Source of the DNA: Cylindrotheca closterium
Taxonomy: Eukaryota; Bacillariophyta; Bacillariophyceae; Bacillariales; Bacillariaceae
Assembly (NCBI GenBank): GCA_933822405.4
Contig: CAKOGP040001691.1
Coordinates: 5,011-24,980 of the forward strand
Length of the DNA stretch: 19,970 nucleotides
Direction of reading: 5' to 3'
The position numbers and the translations under genes are program-made. This document shows, one piece after another, positions 17,037 through 19,970 of the stretch. The notes beneath the pieces are model-generated. The model was not told where the DNA came from, did not search any database, and saw nothing but the letters and a program-made list of their open reading frames with translations. The first letter of the stretch is position 1, and every line of letters starts with the position of its first letter.

Positions 17037-17627
17037 ATGGGAAAGTATACATCTCTGAAGGTTGTTTCAACGGCTGCTAAGAAGGCAGGCGGATCAAAAT
17101 CTAAGTCGGGTTCTACCTCCAAAAAGAGCGGAAAGAAACGATTGGAAAATGCATCCTCTGTTGATTTACGTCAACCTAAAGATAGAGATCCCAAGATCTC
17201 CAACGATTCCGGAACCCAAGAAGTGATCGACACATTTCGCCCAATGATTGACTTCGGGCTCTCCACTCAAGATTTTGTTGCTATCGGCTATGACAAGAAC
17301 TCTACTCAGATAGAGTTTGGAAATCATGTTTTTACGAAATGGATCGACGACCACAACGCCCGCTGGTCTCAAGCCCTTCCCAGGTTCGATAGCCCTTTCC
17401 AGGACTTCTATGCTAAGTTCTCGGTCGAAGTCCGGGTTAATATGATCTTCGACGAATACGATAACGACTGGCAACGCGTTCTGGCCTTTTTGATTTCGAT
17501 TTTTGAGGATGACGACAAGAACACAAAATATATCTGGGGAGTGAGAGCGATTGCTCTACAGGTCGCCCAACAAATTCCTTTCTCCTTTTTCGATATTGGT
17601 CTCTTGGGTGATTTGACAATTCAATAG
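17037..17627 (+). CDS. MGKYTSL-family protein, N-terminal part (unknown function)
   Basis: A 196-codon ORF from the ATG shared with all array copies. The first ~35 residues are Lys/Ser/Gly rich and strongly basic (SKSKSGSTSKKSGKKR). They are followed by a mixed region with FDSPFQDFYAKF and FDEYDNDWQRVLAF that looks like a folded alpha-helical domain. The ORF ends in TAG at 17625-17627, but the same frame continues open for another 559 codons. This may therefore be a nonsense mutation, a leaky stop, or the end of an intron (17541-17627). I do not recognise the family. Multi-copy occurrence next to retroelements suggests a mobile or hitch-hiking gene. Confidence 0.6.
   Translation: MGKYTSLKVVSTAAKKAGGSKSKSGSTSKKSGKKRLENASSVDLRQPKDRDPKISNDSGTQEVIDTFRPMIDFGLSTQDFVAIGYDKNSTQIEFGNHVFTKWIDDHNARWSQALPRFDSPFQDFYAKFSVEVRVNMIFDEYDNDWQRVLAFLISIFEDDDKNTKYIWGVRAIALQVAQQIPFSFFDIGLLGDLTIQ
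17541..17627 (+). other. Candidate 87-nt phase-0 intron containing the in-frame TAG
   Basis: GTGAGAGCG at 17541 is a strong 5' splice site after codon GGA. AATTCAATAG ends at 17627, preceded by a pyrimidine-rich run (about 17575-17591) and a TTGAC branch-like site (17613-17617). Length is 87, a multiple of three, and it starts on a codon boundary, so removal joins TGG GGA to GAT GAC in frame and deletes the only stop. The span itself is open until its last codon, so exon reading with a late TAG remains possible. Confidence 0.45.
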
Positions 17628-18016
17628 GATGACCTGTACTTCTGTCGTGACGATTCTAATCCTCGCTTACGACAAGAGACACCTTTGGTCCAATTTTGGT
17701 TGATCTGTGCTACCATGTTCGACCATCCTTGGACTATGATGTTTGACGAATTTCTCGAGGCGACTCCTGTAAGATGCATACAGGAAATGAAGACTAAAGT
17801 CATCGCGGGTTTTCCGAACGACGCAGTTGACAAAGTTGAAATCCACAAGGGTGTCAGAAAGATTTTCGATCCGGAGTATGAAGATTCCGAGGAAGAAGCT
17901 GCTCCAATCGGTGACAAAGATAATGGCTTGGTTAACAGGTACGCCCAACCGGACGGGTGGGATTCAGATGAGACCGGTGACGACAGCGAATTTGACAATA
18001 AGACTGACGATGATGC

Positions 18017-18111
<95 letters not shown>

Positions 18112-19307
18112 CATCTGAAGAATCCGTCATTATCGTTGAAAGCACTCGGCCGACCGACAATGAATTTGGTGGCAGCCGATCCGGCAGAGGTCGCCACGCT
18201 GAGACTCGCACCATCACTGATGAAACAGTCTCCGAATTGACAGGAAACACAGGTGATGAATCTGACCCGGAATTAGCGTCTCCACCAAGAAAGAAAGGAC
18301 GCTCTCAACGGGTGTCAATTGATGACCAAGCTACCGCAATGGACGTGGATGGAACGGACCCGAGCGTAGGTTCCCGACTCAGTGGAAAGCGGCTGCATCC
18401 GGCGCCAAGGTCTACTAAGCCTGCTACACAGGAGCCGGCAAAATCGAGGCCTACAACGAACGCCCCCGGAGCCAAACGGAAATCCCAACGAACTTTGACG
18501 CTGGAAGAGCGACTGGATGATTTGCGCAATGTCGACCTGAATGGAATGGAAGGCAGGGCTATGTTGGTCGAGTTGGGCATGGTCTACAATTACCCAGGTC
18601 AGCAGGAGGGTAACCAATCACATGCGTCCATTATCTTGAAACATATTTTGGACACCTTGTCCGACACGTTCAGGAACACAGAAGAGACTCTCCGTATACT
18701 ACCACTTTCCGACAGGACGTATAAGAACACGCAGATGTGGATTCGCAATGAAGCCGACCTTCGGCGGCTGATTCCTGATTACCGCGGGTTGTCACGATAC
18801 CTCGATATGTCTTTTGGCAACATGTCGTACGCGTCTACGTCGAACAAGCCGGGAGAAAAGAAGCTACGCACACGGCTGAGAGTAGGTTTCGAGGCTGATG
18901 TGTCGTCGGAGATGATCCAGCAATATCTGCATGGAGAATTGCAACATCAGGGACGTGGCGCCGGATGCTACTCATCTGTTCTTCAGTTTGGCGACATTGA
19001 AAAGATTGGAGCCTTATGTTTTTACCCTCAGGAGATCAACATTAAGGCCATCGAGAAAGAACTGATGCGTCATTTTGGTTGGGATATTGTTATTGGATTA
19101 CGGTACGAATGGGTTAACATCCCGTACTACGGACGTAGCAAGTGGAACGAAAGAGCACCAGGGTGCATGATGTGGCACGTCTACGTGAGAGCAAGACACG
19201 CCAAGCGGGTGGACCGGGCATTACGCCTGTGGCTTCACCCCTCGACTCCAAAGAAAGATTTTCCGTGGGATAATCAGTGTCAAGGCCGTTGGTCCAGTGA
19301 AGAATGA
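17628..19307 (+). CDS. MGKYTSL-family protein, central and C-terminal part
   Basis: The frame of the 17037 ORF continues without stop from 17628 to 19307; the first Met in it is at 17685. Seen in order: a helix-like region with LVQFWLICATMFDHPWTMMFDEFLE, an acidic stretch, 31 consecutive Asp (family residues 328-358), basic patches PRKKGRSQR and AKRKSQRTL, and a C-terminal domain with aromatic and Arg-rich segments (YVRARHAKRVDRALRLWLHPSTP). The acidic tract between basic patches suggests a nuclear, chromatin- or nucleic-acid-associated protein; that is inference. I do not recognise a catalytic motif. The last ~15 codons are likely misread, because better coding sense passes to another frame near 19258. 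Confidence 0.55.
18018..18110 (+). repeat. (GAT)31 microsatellite coding for poly-Asp
   Basis: Thirty-one uninterrupted GAT codons, preceded by GAC GAT GAT GCT. The absence of GAC synonyms shows expansion by slippage rather than selection at the codon level. Length is expected to vary between alleles. Confidence 0.97.
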
Positions 19308-19970
19308 GAATCTTACCATGATTTCGAAGCACAACGATTTTGTTGAACTTACCCAGGCCAAGTACTGCCCAGTCGAGATCCCAGGAATGCTTAAACAGGC
19401 GACCACAAAAGACTTTGGCCCTCGCACCTGATTGTCCATGTTCCTCTCGGTCAAGGCACGGCCATTGCACGCTGATAAAGTTGCTGCTGCCGATGTGGAC
19501 ACCGATTCCGACTCTGACGATTCTCTCCTTGATGACATCTCTCACAAGTTTACAAAAGTGACGACCAAAGGGAAGACGAAGATAAAGAAGAAGGTCCCAA
19601 AAACTTCCAAGCATCTGTCTCTTGAGAACGAGGGCCCTGTTCTGACACCAGCGCAACAGCGCCAGGCCCGAGAGTCAGAAAGGAAGCGAAAAATGGACCT
19701 GGAGAATAATGTCCCAAGCCTGCTGTTCATCATGGTTCTACCTGGCGAAATGGAAGGGACTTATCTCTTCATCAGCCGGTTGAAGTACGCAGCCTTGGCA
19801 ACAAATGTTTTGAAAGGACTGGTTCCGTTCTTCACTCACCATTTGGGGGAATCAACGACTACTCGATCCAACAGAGTTCTGGGCAAATGGTTCCCTAAGT
19901 CTCTCATCCACACGACACGCCGCAAGGAACTTGTGTGGTGCTTGGAGACTCTACGGGCACGACCAGCCGA
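19258..19970 (+). pseudogene. Continuation of the MGKYTSL-family gene after a frameshift and TGA, cut by the window
   Basis: In the +1 frame, coding-like sequence continues from about 19258 (RGIISVKAVGPVKNENL, KHNDFVELTQAKYCPVEIPG) to a TGA at 19429-19431. It then stays open from 19432 to the last base, with an ATG at 19438. The downstream part has an acidic Asp/Ser run (DVDTDSDSDDSLLDD), a Lys-rich run (KGKTKIKKK), then LLFIMVLPGEMEGTYLF and VLGKWFP. FPRGI...V near the shift faintly recalls a FPLGI-type motif in repetitive diatom proteins, but I am unsure. Two lesions in 170 bp suggest a decaying copy. Introns are an alternative: GTGAGAGCA at 19185 with AAG at 19284 would give 100 nt and restore the frame. 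Confidence 0.45.

Noticed and set aside
17599..17627. Shorter introns (20 or 29 nt) ending at the same TAG
   Set aside because: They are too short for splicing and would break the reading frame; the 87-nt candidate keeps it.
17932..18197. Minus-strand reading frames with long His or Ile runs and a + frame with a long Met run
   Set aside because: They are out-of-frame readings of the (GAT)31 repeat; the poly-Asp frame is the one continuous with the gene.

Overview
The window looks like transposon-dense eukaryotic nuclear DNA, most likely from a diatom. That assignment is inference, since no search could be run. It rests on recognising diatom-type Copia (CoDi-like) gag, protease and pre-integrase signatures, and a LINE-type RNase H plus zinc-knuckle block of the kind common in diatoms. 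No rRNA, tRNA, CRISPR array, bacterial operon or ordinary housekeeping gene was seen.

Left part (1-5446). A + strand fragment of Copia-type pol (about 2-326) is interrupted by a 268-bp LTR (327-594) with 9-bp terminal inverted repeats TGACAGAAT/ATTCTGTCA. The LTR is followed by a polypurine tract and a minus-strand 1460-codon ORF (646-5028). This reads as a Copia-like element with one huge ORF: gag-like start, DRGANGG protease, a long repeat-rich linker, a remnant of the pre-integrase region, and an RNase H tail. The integrase core and reverse transcriptase are not visible. No 5' LTR is visible.

Middle part (5447-12633). A tandem array has four essentially identical 1716-bp units plus a truncated fifth. 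Each unit is a chimera. Its first ~447 bp are the 5' end (136 bp of leader and 104 codons) of an unrecognised gene starting MGKYTSLKVV. The rest is a retrotransposon piece that begins TGTTGAAATTG like an LTR and ends in a 218-codon ORF from the pre-integrase/integrase region of a Copia polyprotein. The fifth unit is cut off where the next element begins.

Right-centre (12634-16900). A degenerate minus-strand LINE-type element: (TA)n-ended 3' tail, zinc-knuckle and RNase H domain, RT-RNase H connection, and a 5'-truncated RT fragment. It carries an in-frame TGA, frameshifts, a 511-bp LTR-like insert flanked by 368-bp direct duplications, and a ~242-bp insert.

Right end (16901-19970). A fuller copy of the MGKYTSL gene family follows the LINE. 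It reads in one frame from 17037 to 19307 apart from one TAG, which could instead lie in a phase-0 87-nt intron. It has a 31-Asp run encoded by pure (GAT)31. Coding-like sequence continues past a frameshift and a TGA to the window edge. Its 5' boundary, ATAGAAAAAG, has three different left neighbours, which suggests that it is the edge of a mobile or duplicated unit.

In short, the window is a nest of retroelements around a multi-copy gene family of unknown function. The most interesting items are the chimeric array, the RT-less 1460-aa ORF, and the LTR flanked by long duplications.
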